64,000 nt of DNA from CAYSFE01 sp964430225 (GCA_964430225.1 CAYSFE010000001.1:1-64000), one strand, 5' to 3'. Shown: positions 9,195 through 17,326, counted from the stretch's first letter. Notes: a model not told the origin generated them from the letters alone. Numbers and translations: made by a program.

Positions 9195-9715
9195 ACGAAA
9201 AAGAAAAAAAACAAAGTTTACTCTACCTAATAGCTATCATAGTCTTAGTAGGTGCCCTAATATATATGAGTAAGGGAAATGAAATCCTAACTTCTTTAGG
9301 ATTAAGAGGAAGTGAGTTTAGACCTAATGTAACTAACACTTTAGAAGGAAACTATTCAACTCCTTTAACAGTTAAGAGAGCAAATGGTAGTACCAAAACA
9401 TTTGAAGTAGAAATTGCAGATACTCCATCTAAAACTGCAAAAGGGCTTATGAATAGAACTAAAATGAAAAGTAATGAAGGTATGGTATTTATCTTTGTAA
9501 TGGAAAATGAAGTAACATTTTGGATGAAGGATACTTTAATTCCACTTGATATGATATTTTTAGATAGTAATAAAAAGATAACTAAAATATATAAAAATAC
9601 TAAAACAAATCAGACAACTGAAACATATTCTGGGGTTGCTAAATATGTAGTAGAACTAAATGCTGGTATTACCGATTCCGAAAATATTAATTTAGGTGAT
9701 CAAATAACATTCTAA
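9191..9715 (+). CDS. DUF192 family membrane-anchored protein
   Basis: A 174-residue protein with a single N-terminal membrane anchor (LLYLIAIIVLVGALIYM, about residues 10-26) and an extracellular DUF192 domain. The domain is recognisable by the region AKGLMNRTKMKSNEGMVFIF and the FWMKDTLIPLDMIFLD core (about 116-131). I chose the ATG at 9191 because it overlaps the mutL stop (ATGA) and gives a clean cytosolic tail plus anchor; the longer frame from 9113 lies wholly inside mutL. The family is widespread and has no settled function. It is coupled to mutL upstream and to the DHH phosphoesterase downstream. Confidence 0.88.
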   Translation: MNEKEKKQSLLYLIAIIVLVGALIYMSKGNEILTSLGLRGSEFRPNVTNTLEGNYSTPLTVKRANGSTKTFEVEIADTPSKTAKGLMNRTKMKSNEGMVFIFVMENEVTFWMKDTLIPLDMIFLDSNKKITKIYKNTKTNQTTETYSGVAKYVVELNAGITDSENINLGDQITF

Positions 9716-10755
9716 TGAAAGATTTTAAAAACGAGATTGATAAAGTTGTAGGAATGATTAAAGAAGCTAAAAGAATAGTAGTATTCCCTACAGCAAGAAT
9801 AGACTTAGATTGTATAAGTTCAGCAAGAATTTTCAAAAAGATTTGTAAAAGTATTAATCCAGAGGTAGCAATAGATATATATTCAGATTTTCAAGTAGAT
9901 GAATATCATAGCTTTATTAAAGGGGATGATGAGTTTAATGTTTTTCTAAAAGGTAAAACTGATTTCTCTGAATATGATTTTTCAGTAATTGTAGATGGAT
10001 CTTTAACATCTCAACTACTTAAAAAGAACTTAGGAAGAGTAGAGATAACACTTCCTACAAATCAAGTAGTAATAGATCACCACTCAGAAGCAAATACAGC
10101 AAATCCCGACTCTATAATGATAATAGACTCATCCTTTAAAAGTACTTCTGTATTACTTTGGGAACTATTCATTAAGCCACTTAACCTGGTTACTCCAGAT
10201 ATAGCTACTTTAGCTTTAGCTGGATATGTTGGAGATACTGGTTACTTTAGATGGGTAGAAAAAGTAGAAGACTTTAGACATCTAGATGATTTACTAAAGA
10301 ATAAAGCTGATATTAAACTCTTAGCCGATAACTATTTTAAGTTTTTAAATTTTAGTGATTTAAAAATTTGTTTAAAGTTTACTGAACTCACCACATATGA
10401 CTATGCAACTGGACTATATGTTGTTGGAATTCCTCTTAAGTTTGAAGGAGAACAAAAGTTGCATCCTGATTTATTTAATGACGTAAAAGATTACTATCTA
10501 TTACAACTTCAAAATACTCGTGGATGGAAAGTAATAGTAACTATTAAAGAATCTCCTAATGATTTTGTATGGGTATCACTTAGATCAAGTGATGAAAATG
10601 TCCTTGATTGCTCAGAAGTAGCTCGTGAAATTGGAAAGCATGGGAATGGAACAGGAGGAGGACATAAACGAGCTTCAGGAGCAAACATGAAAATGAATTT
10701 TGATGAGGCGAAGAGATATATAGAGGAAACCATTAGAAAATATTTAGTGAAATAA
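9715..10755 (+). CDS. nrnA: DHH-family phosphoesterase, NrnA-like oligoribonuclease/pAp phosphatase
   Basis: A 346-residue cytosolic DHH/DHHA1 protein. The N-terminal metal motifs are ARIDLDCISS (about residues 23-32), VVDGS (about 95-99) and VIDHHSEANT (about 119-128). The C-terminal DHHA1 substrate-binding motif is GGGHKRASGA (about 315-324). Members degrade short RNA oligonucleotides and 3'-phosphoadenosine 5'-phosphate. Its ATG shares one base with the stop of the DUF192 gene (TAATG), so translation is probably coupled. The exact activity (nanoRNase versus pAp phosphatase) cannot be separated from sequence. Confidence 0.85.
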   Translation: MKDFKNEIDKVVGMIKEAKRIVVFPTARIDLDCISSARIFKKICKSINPEVAIDIYSDFQVDEYHSFIKGDDEFNVFLKGKTDFSEYDFSVIVDGSLTSQLLKKNLGRVEITLPTNQVVIDHHSEANTANPDSIMIIDSSFKSTSVLLWELFIKPLNLVTPDIATLALAGYVGDTGYFRWVEKVEDFRHLDDLLKNKADIKLLADNYFKFLNFSDLKICLKFTELTTYDYATGLYVVGIPLKFEGEQKLHPDLFNDVKDYYLLQLQNTRGWKVIVTIKESPNDFVWVSLRSSDENVLDCSEVAREIGKHGNGTGGGHKRASGANMKMNFDEAKRYIEETIRKYLVK

Positions 10756-10766
10756 AAACAGAAATA

Positions 10767-10790
10767 ATATAAATTGTTTATATATTTTTA
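10767..10790 (+). terminator. Possible weak terminator after nrnA
   Basis: ATATAAA (10767-10773) and TTTATAT (10777-10783) can pair across a 3-nt loop, followed by ATTTTTA. The stem is all A-U, so termination would be weak. Confidence 0.3.
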
Positions 10791-10801
10791 ATAATTTAAA
10801 G

Positions 10802-11194
10802 ATGAAAAGAATAATTTTAATGGCTATAGGAGGTATTCTTAGTTTACTAACAATTCCATCTACAGTTTTAGCTCAAGTAAATGGAAGAGGATTAGACTAC
10901 ACATATAGGGGTTCAGTAGATCAAGACGCATTCGCAAGTCTATTTGCTCTTACTTGGGGAGGAGTTTTTGTAATAATTTGTATTTCTTGGGCAGTATGGA
11001 TTGCCATTGCGATATGGATTTACAAGGATGCTAAGAAACATAGTGTTGATAGTCCAGCTCTTTGGGCTTTTATAGTTTTCTTTGTAGGTGTAATCGGTTT
11101 ACTAATATATTTACTATTAGGTAGAAAAACAAAATCGACATTAGATTCTGTAAAGCAAAAAGAACCAGTAGGACCAGTAAATACTACTGCATAA
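10802..11194 (+). CDS. Secreted-start two-TM protein with PLDc_N-like domain
   Basis: A 130-residue membrane protein with a signal peptide (MKRIILMAIGGILSLLTIP...VLAQ, cleavage likely after residue about 25), a short extracytoplasmic segment, and two membrane helices (about 55-80 and 93-112). A cytoplasmic W-I-Y-K-D-A-K-K-H loop joins the helices. The helix-WxYKDAKK-helix-GRK pattern resembles the N-terminal membrane domain of phospholipase D/nuclease-like and cardiolipin synthase proteins (PLDc_N), here standing alone. It is paralogous to the next gene. Function unknown; structural or envelope role likely. Confidence 0.72.
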   Translation: MKRIILMAIGGILSLLTIPSTVLAQVNGRGLDYTYRGSVDQDAFASLFALTWGGVFVIICISWAVWIAIAIWIYKDAKKHSVDSPALWAFIVFFVGVIGLLIYLLLGRKTKSTLDSVKQKEPVGPVNTTA

Positions 11195-11260
11195 AATATT
11201 TTGTAAATATATTGTTTTAGAATTAAACTATCTATATATATTAATTTTTATCTTTACCCT

Positions 11261-11641
11261 ATGAAAAGAAAGCTTTTAGGAGTGGTTTCTGGAGTAGCAA
11301 GTTTTCTAGCGCTTCCAACAGCAGCACTAGCACAAACTTCAAGTGATGGTTTTACATATACATATTCAGGTGATGTAGACCCAGCAACTGCTTCTTCTAT
11401 AGCAGGAGCTTTTGGTATTGGTACATTTGTAATAGTATGTATTGCAATAATAGTACAGATAGCATTAACAGTATGGGTATATAAAGATGCAAAGAAGAGA
11501 AATGCAAATGCAGCTCTTTGGGCAATCCTTACTTTCCTATTTGGAATAATTGGATTAATAGTCTATCTATTAGCAGGTAGAAAGTCAGGAACACCAGCTC
11601 CAGCAAGTACACCAGCAGCAACTCCTGTTTCAAGTAACTAA
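11261..11641 (+). CDS. Paralogue of the preceding secreted two-TM protein
   Basis: A 126-residue protein with the same plan as its upstream neighbour: signal peptide ending LPTAALAQ, a short D/G/T-rich external piece with the shared TYTYSGDVD motif, then two helices around WVYKDAKKRNANAALW, and a G-R-K end. It differs in its proline/alanine tail (about residues 110-126). The similarity across the whole length and the tandem order indicate duplication. A strong terminator follows at 11670, so the pair ends a transcription unit. Confidence 0.72.
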   Translation: MKRKLLGVVSGVASFLALPTAALAQTSSDGFTYTYSGDVDPATASSIAGAFGIGTFVIVCIAIIVQIALTVWVYKDAKKRNANAALWAILTFLFGIIGLIVYLLAGRKSGTPAPASTPAATPVSSN

Positions 11642-11669
11642 ATATTTAATATAAAGTTAAATATAAAAA

Positions 11670-11696
11670 GGTCCTAAGAAATTAGGATCTTTTTTT
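11670..11696 (+). terminator. Rho-independent terminator
   Basis: GGTCCTAA (11670-11677), GAAA loop and TTAGGATC (11682-11689) form an 8-bp stem (one G-U) closed by a GNRA-type loop and followed by seven T (11690-11696). The A-run before the stem extends it. It lies between the secreted paralogue and rarA. Confidence 0.88.
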
Positions 11697-11709
11697 GGTA
11701 TACTTTCGT

Positions 11710-12876
11710 ATGGAACCTTTAGCCTTTATCTTACGACCAGAAAAACTAGAAGATTTCTTAGGACAGGAGAAGCTAGTTGGTATAAATGGACCAATCAGAA
11801 AGATGATTGAGAATGGAAAAGTCACAAGCATGATATTTTGGGGACCTCCTGCCTCAGGAAAAACTACTCTAGCACATATCATCTCTAAAACTATTAAAGC
11901 TGACTTCATAAAGATATCTGCTGTCATTGACGGAAAAGAAAAACTTAAAGAAGTGCTAGATACGGCTAAGATAAATAGAGAAAAGGGGATACTTACAATT
12001 CTTTTCATTGATGAAATTCATAGGTGGAGTAAAGCACAACAAGATGCACTCTTACCATTTGTAGAAAATGGAGATATTACCCTAATTGGAGCTACTACTG
12101 AGAATCCATCTTTCACAGTAATCTCTCCACTACTTTCTAGAAGCAGAGTATTTGTATTTGAACCACATTCTAAAGAAAATATTGAAATAGCTTTAAAGAA
12201 AGGGACTAAAGAATTAAAGATTAAAGTTAAAGATGAAGATACAAAATATTTAGCAGATATTTCTAATGGTGATATTCGCTTTGCTCTTAATACTCTTGAG
12301 ATAGCTTCACAGATTAGTAAGAAAATAACAAAAGAGGATTTAGAAAGTGCAGCTCAAAAGTTTCTAAGATACGATAAGAATGGGGAAGAACACTATAATA
12401 TAATATCGGCAGTTCATAAGAGTATGAGATCTTCTAATCCATCAGCTTCAGTATATTGGATTATGAGAATGTTAGACTCAGGAGAAGACCCTCTATATAT
12501 TGCGCGTAGATTACTTCGCTTTGCCTCTGAAGATATTGGGAATGCTAATCCAAATGCTTTGCTACTTGCTAATCAGGTATTTCAAGCATGTCAAAACTTA
12601 GGTATGCCAGAATGTACTACAGCATTAGCACAACTAGCAGAGTTCTTAGCAAAATCCCCTAAGAATAACGCTTCATATGTGGCTGTGAATAAAGCTCGTG
12701 AGGATATTAAGAAATATGGTAACTTAGCTGTTCCACTTCATCTTAGAAATGCTCCTACAAAACTCATGAAAGAATTAGATTATGGAAAAGGGTATCAATA
12801 TGACCATGATCTAGAAAGTAAGAAATCAGATCAACAATGTTTTCCTGATGAATTAAAAGACAGAAAATATTTCTAA
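11710..12876 (+). CDS. rarA: Replication-associated recombination protein A (RarA/MgsA, AAA+ ATPase)
   Basis: A clamp-loader-like AAA+ ATPase acting at stalled replication forks. The sequence starts MEPLAFILRPEKLEDFLGQEKLVG, typical for the family. Walker A is FWGPPASGKTTLAH (about residues 43-56) and Walker B is FIDEIHRW (about 98-105). Sensor 1 is GATTENPSF and sensor 2 lies near NGDIRFALNTLE. The C-terminal half (residues 230-370) is the MgsA tetramerisation domain with the conserved DPLYIARRLLRFASEDIG. I use ATG 11710 because the upstream in-frame ATG at 11695 sits inside the terminator hairpin tail. Product about 388 residues. Confidence 0.92.
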   Translation: MEPLAFILRPEKLEDFLGQEKLVGINGPIRKMIENGKVTSMIFWGPPASGKTTLAHIISKTIKADFIKISAVIDGKEKLKEVLDTAKINREKGILTILFIDEIHRWSKAQQDALLPFVENGDITLIGATTENPSFTVISPLLSRSRVFVFEPHSKENIEIALKKGTKELKIKVKDEDTKYLADISNGDIRFALNTLEIASQISKKITKEDLESAAQKFLRYDKNGEEHYNIISAVHKSMRSSNPSASVYWIMRMLDSGEDPLYIARRLLRFASEDIGNANPNALLLANQVFQACQNLGMPECTTALAQLAEFLAKSPKNNASYVAVNKAREDIKKYGNLAVPLHLRNAPTKLMKELDYGKGYQYDHDLESKKSDQQCFPDELKDRKYF

Positions 12877-12904
12877 CTTTCTCATTGCTCAAAATATATT
12901 TTAT

Positions 12905-12940
12905 GGTGTACAATTAGCACACTTTACTTTTGATTGCTAA
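12905..12940 (+). promoter_or_regulatory. CIRCE operator (HrcA site) and promoter of clpP
   Basis: TTAGCACAC (12914-12922), 9 nt, GATTGCTAA (12932-12940): a 9-N9-9 inverted repeat differing from the CIRCE consensus (TTAGCACTC-N9-GAGTGCTAA) at one position per arm. A -10-like TACAAT (12910-12915) overlaps its left edge, and the clpP ATG follows 3 nt after the repeat. This is a good position for repression by HrcA. hrcA is not in the window. Confidence 0.85.
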
Positions 12941-12943
12941 TAT

Positions 12944-13555
12944 ATGAAGAACTTAAGATCAGAATCTATACTAATTCCATCAGTTATTGAAAAGACTAGA
13001 GATGGAGAAAGATCATATGATATATATTCTAGACTTTTAAAAGATAGAATCATATTTGTAGAAGGCCAAGTAAATGATCAAATGGCTAATGCCATAATTG
13101 CTCAAATGCTTTTCTTACAAAAAGAAGCTCCTAACAAAGATATTACTATGTACATTAATACTCCTGGAGGATCTGTTAATGCAGGTCTTGCTATCGTAGA
13201 TACCATGAATTTAATCTCTTGTGATGTTTCAACAGTAGCTGTAGGTATGGCAGCTTCAATGGGAGCTATTATTCTTACAGCAGGAACTAAAGGTAAAAGA
13301 TACGCTCTTCCTAACTCATCTATCCTTATTCACCAACCTATTGGGGGAACAGAAGGACAAGCATCAGATATTGAAATAGAGGCTAGAGAGATACTTAGAA
13401 TTAAAGATGTCTTAATGACATTCTTAGCTGAAAGATCAGGACAAACAAAAACAAAGATAATAAAAGACTCTGATAGAAACTATTGGATGACAGCAGACCT
13501 AGCAAAAAACTATGGTTTAATAGATAAAGTATTATACTCAAGTAAGAAGAAATAA
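12944..13555 (+). CDS. clpP: ATP-dependent Clp protease proteolytic subunit
   Basis: A 203-residue serine peptidase of the ClpP tetradecamer, partner of the ClpC encoded at 37026. The catalytic triad is visible: Ser in GMAASMGAII (about residue 105), His in SSILIHQPIGG (about 130) and Asp in DSDRNYWM (about 179). GGSVNAGLAIVDTM is the conserved substrate-cleft strand and helix. Length is normal. The start follows a CIRCE operator directly. The stop abuts the ATG of the next gene with no gap, so clpP and the 226-residue gene form one heat-shock unit. Confidence 0.96.
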   Translation: MKNLRSESILIPSVIEKTRDGERSYDIYSRLLKDRIIFVEGQVNDQMANAIIAQMLFLQKEAPNKDITMYINTPGGSVNAGLAIVDTMNLISCDVSTVAVGMAASMGAIILTAGTKGKRYALPNSSILIHQPIGGTEGQASDIEIEAREILRIKDVLMTFLAERSGQTKTKIIKDSDRNYWMTADLAKNYGLIDKVLYSSKKK

Positions 13556-14236
13556 ATGACTGAATTCCCAATCTCAGAAATTGCATCGCCTCAGAAATGC
13601 ATAGACATATTTCGTGGCAAGGTAGAATCTTTACTTGATTCTATTCCTAAACAACCAGCTAGTAACATCACTATAAATTTCTCGAATGGAGAACAAGACT
13701 TTTCATTAGATGAAAGAATATGTGTACTTGAAATAAACATGGCTGTAGGTCCCGAAGAAGACAAACAATTAGAAACAGCGGGATTCTTTGACTCTTTAAA
13801 CAGCTATATTGGAGAATTATCAGCCAAAATGAAACACAGTGAAAAAAGTACAGTAACTGGTTCAAAAATATATAGACAAATAGTTATTGAATTTACACCT
13901 TTCGAATCAAGTCCATTAATGAGGGCATATGATTTTGAAGATGATTTTAAAGAATATATAACCGGGAGATATTATTCTCCTCAACAAGCCATTATTGAGC
14001 AAAATAGATCTACAACAGAACTTTCCGAGTCACAAGAGGGTTGCTTTGTAATATCAGGTCAAGTTGGTCTAGATTCTGAAAGTGAAGTAGCAGAAATACA
14101 AACATTCAGAGATTTAGATAGAGAAAAAAGTGCAATTATTAGTGATTTAGGTGAGTTAGCAAGTAGATACAGGGCAAAATTAGATTTCGTATATCATCAG
14201 CCTTCTGTTATATGTTTTGAAGTTATTTTTAGATAA
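13556..14236 (+). CDS. hypothetical protein co-transcribed with clpP
   Basis: A 226-residue soluble acidic protein with no recognised domain, no signal peptide and no membrane segment. Its ATG begins on the base after the clpP stop, so translation is very probably coupled and expression should follow the CIRCE-controlled clpP promoter. That context hints at a role with ClpP (adaptor, substrate or stress protein), but nothing in the sequence shows it. The N-terminal segment (SPQKCIDIFRGKVESLLDSIPKQ) looks helical; the remainder alternates short strands and helices. Confidence 0.7.
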   Translation: MTEFPISEIASPQKCIDIFRGKVESLLDSIPKQPASNITINFSNGEQDFSLDERICVLEINMAVGPEEDKQLETAGFFDSLNSYIGELSAKMKHSEKSTVTGSKIYRQIVIEFTPFESSPLMRAYDFEDDFKEYITGRYYSPQQAIIEQNRSTTELSESQEGCFVISGQVGLDSESEVAEIQTFRDLDREKSAIISDLGELASRYRAKLDFVYHQPSVICFEVIFR

Positions 14237-14254
14237 CTCAATTTATAAATATTG

Positions 14255-14345
14255 TATAATTAATCACCTGGACACTTAGCTCAGCTGGTAGAGCATACCC
14301 TTGACGTGGGTAGGGTCAGAGGTTCGAACCCTCTAGTGTCCACCA
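14255..14345 (+). tRNA. tRNA-Val (anticodon GAC), with promoter
   Basis: The mature gene is 14270-14345, preceded by a TATAAT at 14255-14260. Acceptor stem GGACACT/AGTGTCC, D arm GCTC...GAGC, anticodon stem TACCC/GGGTA with loop TTGACGT (anticodon GAC), T arm AGAGG-TTCGAAC-CCTCT. CCA is encoded (14343-14345). All stems are Watson-Crick. It reads valine GUC/GUU codons. Confidence 0.96.
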
Positions 14346-14372
14346 AGTAAATATTAAAGTGAATCAAAAGAC

Positions 14373-15008
14373 ATGAAGATAACTAAATTTGGACATTGTT
14401 GTTTGTTAATAGAAGAGAAAGGAAAAAGAATTCTTACAGATCCTGGAAACTTCTCTAACTTACAAGACGATGTAAAGAATATTGATATTATTCTCATCAC
14501 CCATGAACACCCTGATCATATCCATATAGAATCATTACAAAAGATACTAGAAAATAGTCCTAAAGCACTAATAGTTACAAACACAGCTACCTCCAAACTT
14601 TTAGTTCCCTTAAATATTACTTTTGAAATCTTAGAAGATGGAAGTGAGAAAGAATTTTTAGGCATACAAATATCAGCACATGGAAAACTTCATGAAGAAG
14701 TATATTCTACAATTCCTAGAGTACAAAACACCGGTTTCTATATTTCAAATCGACTCTTTTACCCAGGAGATTCATTTACTATTCCAGGTTTTAATGTAGA
14801 CATCTTAGCTCTTCCAGTAGCAGGTCCATGGGTAAAACTATCTGATTCAATTACATATGCTCTTAAAGTAAAACCAAGAATTAGTTTTCCAGTTCATGAT
14901 GGAATGCTAATATCTGGTGGATCAGCACATGCATTACCAAATAAAATATTAAGTGAGAATGGAATAGAATTTAAAGTACTAGAGATTGGAAAAGAATATG
15001 AGTTTTAA
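14373..15008 (+). CDS. MBL-fold metal-dependent hydrolase, UlaG-like
   Basis: A 211-residue metallo-beta-lactamase-fold protein. The metal motif H-x-H-x-D-H is present as THEHPDHIH (about residues 47-55). Further ligands are HGKLHEE (about 109), FYPGDSF (about 131-137) and FPVHDGM (about 171-177). The compact size and the N-terminal start (ITKFGHCCLLIE) match the UlaG/L-ascorbate-6-phosphate lactonase-like subgroup, annotated broadly as metal-dependent hydrolases. The substrate is unknown. It follows tRNA-Val by 27 nt and precedes a small membrane protein by 17 nt, so it may be transcribed with both. Confidence 0.85.
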   Translation: MKITKFGHCCLLIEEKGKRILTDPGNFSNLQDDVKNIDIILITHEHPDHIHIESLQKILENSPKALIVTNTATSKLLVPLNITFEILEDGSEKEFLGIQISAHGKLHEEVYSTIPRVQNTGFYISNRLFYPGDSFTIPGFNVDILALPVAGPWVKLSDSITYALKVKPRISFPVHDGMLISGGSAHALPNKILSENGIEFKVLEIGKEYEF

Positions 15009-15025
15009 TTATTATTTTCAAACAT

Positions 15026-15346
15026 ATGTCAGACAAATTAAAAAAGTTTATTCCACTAATGATCTTAGGTGGGATAATATTGTTAGGAATTGGAGCATAC
15101 ATAATTGCGAATAGGACAGGTATGCCTACAAAACTTGCTACAGAACCAGCTAATTTCTTTTTAGGCTTTTGGCATGGCTTAATAATAGTATTATCTTTGA
15201 TAGCTAGTTTTTTTGACCAAAACATAGTTCTATATCAAGCAAATAACTCCGGAGCTCTATATAATGTTGGATATCTAAGTGGAATCTTAATATCTATTGG
15301 GTTATTCGGAGGAAATACATATAAGAAAACCAATAATAAATCATAG
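15026..15346 (+). CDS. Conserved small membrane protein
   Basis: A 106-residue protein with three hydrophobic segments (about residues 9-27, 45-62, 78-95). The centre reads GFWHGLIIVLSLIASFF, followed by a loop with NNSGALYNVGYLSG. I have a memory of this FWHG...NNxGxxYNxGxLxG pattern in an uncharacterised family of small bacterial membrane proteins, but I have no functional knowledge of it. It lies 17 nt after the MBL-fold gene and is probably in the same transcript. No catalytic motif is apparent. Confidence 0.7.
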   Translation: MSDKLKKFIPLMILGGIILLGIGAYIIANRTGMPTKLATEPANFFLGFWHGLIIVLSLIASFFDQNIVLYQANNSGALYNVGYLSGILISIGLFGGNTYKKTNNKS

Positions 15347-15370
15347 TTTTTGAAAATATATTGTTTCTTT

Positions 15371-15541
15371 GATATCATTCTTTATGCAATTAAGAATTGT
15401 TACAACTACAACCACTACTACTAGACCTACCTTGTAAGGTAGGGAGTTTTGATTCTCTGTAATAAACTCTCGGTCAAATTCACAGAAAATAGTTTAAGTA
15501 ATATGATATATATATAAATATTAAACATTAATAAACACACA
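15371..15541 (+). promoter_or_regulatory. thrS leader: leaderless Thr-rich peptide plus alternative hairpins
   Basis: An extended -10 (TGATATCAT, 15370-15378) ends 5 nt before an ATG at 15384. The leader RNA contains a 17-codon ORF and two hairpins. Hairpin 1 pairs CCTACC (15426-15431) with GGTAGG (15438-15443) and holds the leader stop in its loop. Hairpin 2 pairs GGGAGTTT (15442-15449) with AAACTCTC (15464-15471). They share bases 15442-15443, so they compete. No U-run follows hairpin 2, so classic intrinsic termination is not evident. The remaining 70 nt to thrS are AT-rich without a Shine-Dalgarno. Confidence 0.7.
15384..15437 (+). CDS. Threonine-codon leader peptide upstream of thrS
   Basis: A 17-residue ORF, MQLRIVTTTTTTTRPTL, in which eight codons specify threonine and seven of those are consecutive (15402-15422, using ACA, ACT and ACC). 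It ends with TAA inside the loop of a stable hairpin. The pattern matches amino-acid leader peptides such as thrL of enteric thr operons: ribosomes would stall on the Thr run when charged tRNA-Thr is scarce. The next gene is threonyl-tRNA synthetase. The composition is direct; its role in attenuation is inferred. Confidence 0.75.
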   Translation: MQLRIVTTTTTTTRPTL

Positions 15542-17326
15542 ATGAAATCATATAAAGAACATGAAGAAGATAACAAACTAGTATCAGATATTGAAAAGAA
15601 AAGACATACATCAGCTCATGTACTAGCACAAGCTGTACTTGAACTCTACCCTGGAGCAAAGCTTGGTATTGGACCAGCTATTGAGAATGGCTTTTACTAT
15701 GACTTTGAACTTCCTAATACATTAGGTATGGATGATCTTAAAGCGATTGAAGACAAAATGTATGAGATTAAAAAGAAAGATCTACCACTATCACAAAAAT
15801 TCATAGAGAAGGAAGAAGCGTTAAATATGCTTAATATTAGTGGTCAAACATACAAAGCTGAACTACTACATGAAATACCAGATGAAAAGATTAGTTTCTT
15901 TTCTACAGGAGATCAATTCAGTGATATGTGTAAAGGTCCTCACGTAGAATCTACTGGTAAGATTGGAATCTTTAAACTTACAACTGTTGCTTCAGCATAC
16001 TGGAGAGGAGATGAGAAGCGACCAGTACTTCAGCGTGTATACGGTGTTGAGTTTGATAGTGAAGAAGAATTAGATAATTATTTTGAGATGTTAGAAGAAG
16101 CTAAAAGAAGAGATCATAGAACTTTAGGTAAAGAGCTAGGTCTATTTCTATTCTCTGATATAGTTGGTAAAGGATTACCTCTTTGGACGGTAAAGGGAGC
16201 AACAATTAGACGTGAACTAGAAAGATTTATTGTTGATGAAGAGATAAAAAGAGGATATGAACATGTATATACTCCAGATATAGCTAAAATAGATCTATAT
16301 AAAAAGTCAGGACATTACCCTTACTATAAAGACAGCATGTATGCTCCTATTACTATAGAAGAAGAAGAGTATATGTTAAGACCTATGACATGTCCTCATC
16401 ACTTTCAAATATATGCTTCTCAAAAACGTAGCTATAGAGAACTACCTATGAGAATTGCAGAGCTTGCAAAGCTTTACAGATATGAGCAATCAGGAGAGCT
16501 ATCAGGACTAATGAGAGTTAGAAGTTTCTGTTTGGCAGATGCACATATTATCGCTCAAAAAGAACAAGCTATTGATGAAATAAACAAAGCATTAGACTTA
16601 ATAGAATTTGCTGCAGGTGTATTCGGACTTAAACCAAATGAAGACTATTCATATAGACTATCCTTAGGAGATAGAAAGAATGAAGAGAAATATTTTAAAG
16701 ATGATAAAGCTTGGGACTATGCTGAAGATCAGTTAAGAGAAGTTCTTAAAACTCGTTCTGTTAAGAGTGTAGAAGCACCAGCAGAAGCAGCTTTCTATGG
16801 ACCTAAAATAGATATACAAATGAGAAATATCTTAGGAAAAGAAGAAACAGCATTCACAGTTCAATATGATTTTGTAATGCCAAAAAGATTTGAACTTAAA
16901 TTTACTAACGAAGAGGGAAATGATGAAGAACCAATAGTAATCCATAGATCAAGTATCGGAGCAATAGAAAGAATCATAGCTCTATTAATAGAAAGATATG
17001 CAGGAGTATTCCCTCTATGGTTAAGTCCAGTACATGCAAAGATAATCCCAATAGGAGAAAAACATGTAGAGTATGCTAAAGGAGTACAATCAAAAATGAA
17101 GGAACTTGGTTTAAGAGTAGAGATAGATGTAAGACCTGAAAGAATGCAAGCAAAGATAAGAGATGCTCAAGTAGAAAAGATTCCTTACATGTTAGTAATA
17201 GGGGATAAAGAGATGGAAAACGACTCTATTGCAGTACGTCCAAGAACAGGAAAAGATATGGGAATGATGAAAACTGATGACTTCATAAGAGAAGTTTTAG
17301 AGGAAATAAAAACTAAAAAGTTATGA
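15542..17326 (+). CDS. thrS: Threonyl-tRNA synthetase lacking the TGS domain
   Basis: Class II synthetase, 594 residues. It starts directly with the N2 editing domain (KKRHTSAHVLAQAVLELYPGAKLGIGPAIENGFYYDF, HxxxH at about 22-26, and the later CKGPHVE at about 133). The roughly 60-residue TGS domain found in E. coli ThrRS is missing. The catalytic core has motif 1 (about 215-240), motif 2 MRIAELAKLYRYEQSGELSG (about 303-322) and motif 3 HRSSIGAIERIIALL (about 465-479). Zinc ligands lie in MTCPHHFQIY. The C-terminal anticodon domain is complete. Probably controlled by the Thr-rich leader immediately upstream. Confidence 0.95.
   Translation: MKSYKEHEEDNKLVSDIEKKRHTSAHVLAQAVLELYPGAKLGIGPAIENGFYYDFELPNTLGMDDLKAIEDKMYEIKKKDLPLSQKFIEKEEALNMLNISGQTYKAELLHEIPDEKISFFSTGDQFSDMCKGPHVESTGKIGIFKLTTVASAYWRGDEKRPVLQRVYGVEFDSEEELDNYFEMLEEAKRRDHRTLGKELGLFLFSDIVGKGLPLWTVKGATIRRELERFIVDEEIKRGYEHVYTPDIAKIDLYKKSGHYPYYKDSMYAPITIEEEEYMLRPMTCPHHFQIYASQKRSYRELPMRIAELAKLYRYEQSGELSGLMRVRSFCLADAHIIAQKEQAIDEINKALDLIEFAAGVFGLKPNEDYSYRLSLGDRKNEEKYFKDDKAWDYAEDQLREVLKTRSVKSVEAPAEAAFYGPKIDIQMRNILGKEETAFTVQYDFVMPKRFELKFTNEEGNDEEPIVIHRSSIGAIERIIALLIERYAGVFPLWLSPVHAKIIPIGEKHVEYAKGVQSKMKELGLRVEIDVRPERMQAKIRDAQVEKIPYMLVIGDKEMENDSIAVRPRTGKDMGMMKTDDFIREVLEEIKTKKL

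Noticed and set aside
15347..15541. T-box riboswitch before thrS
   Set aside because: No T-box bulge sequence or specifier loop structure; the short Thr-rich ORF explains the leader better.
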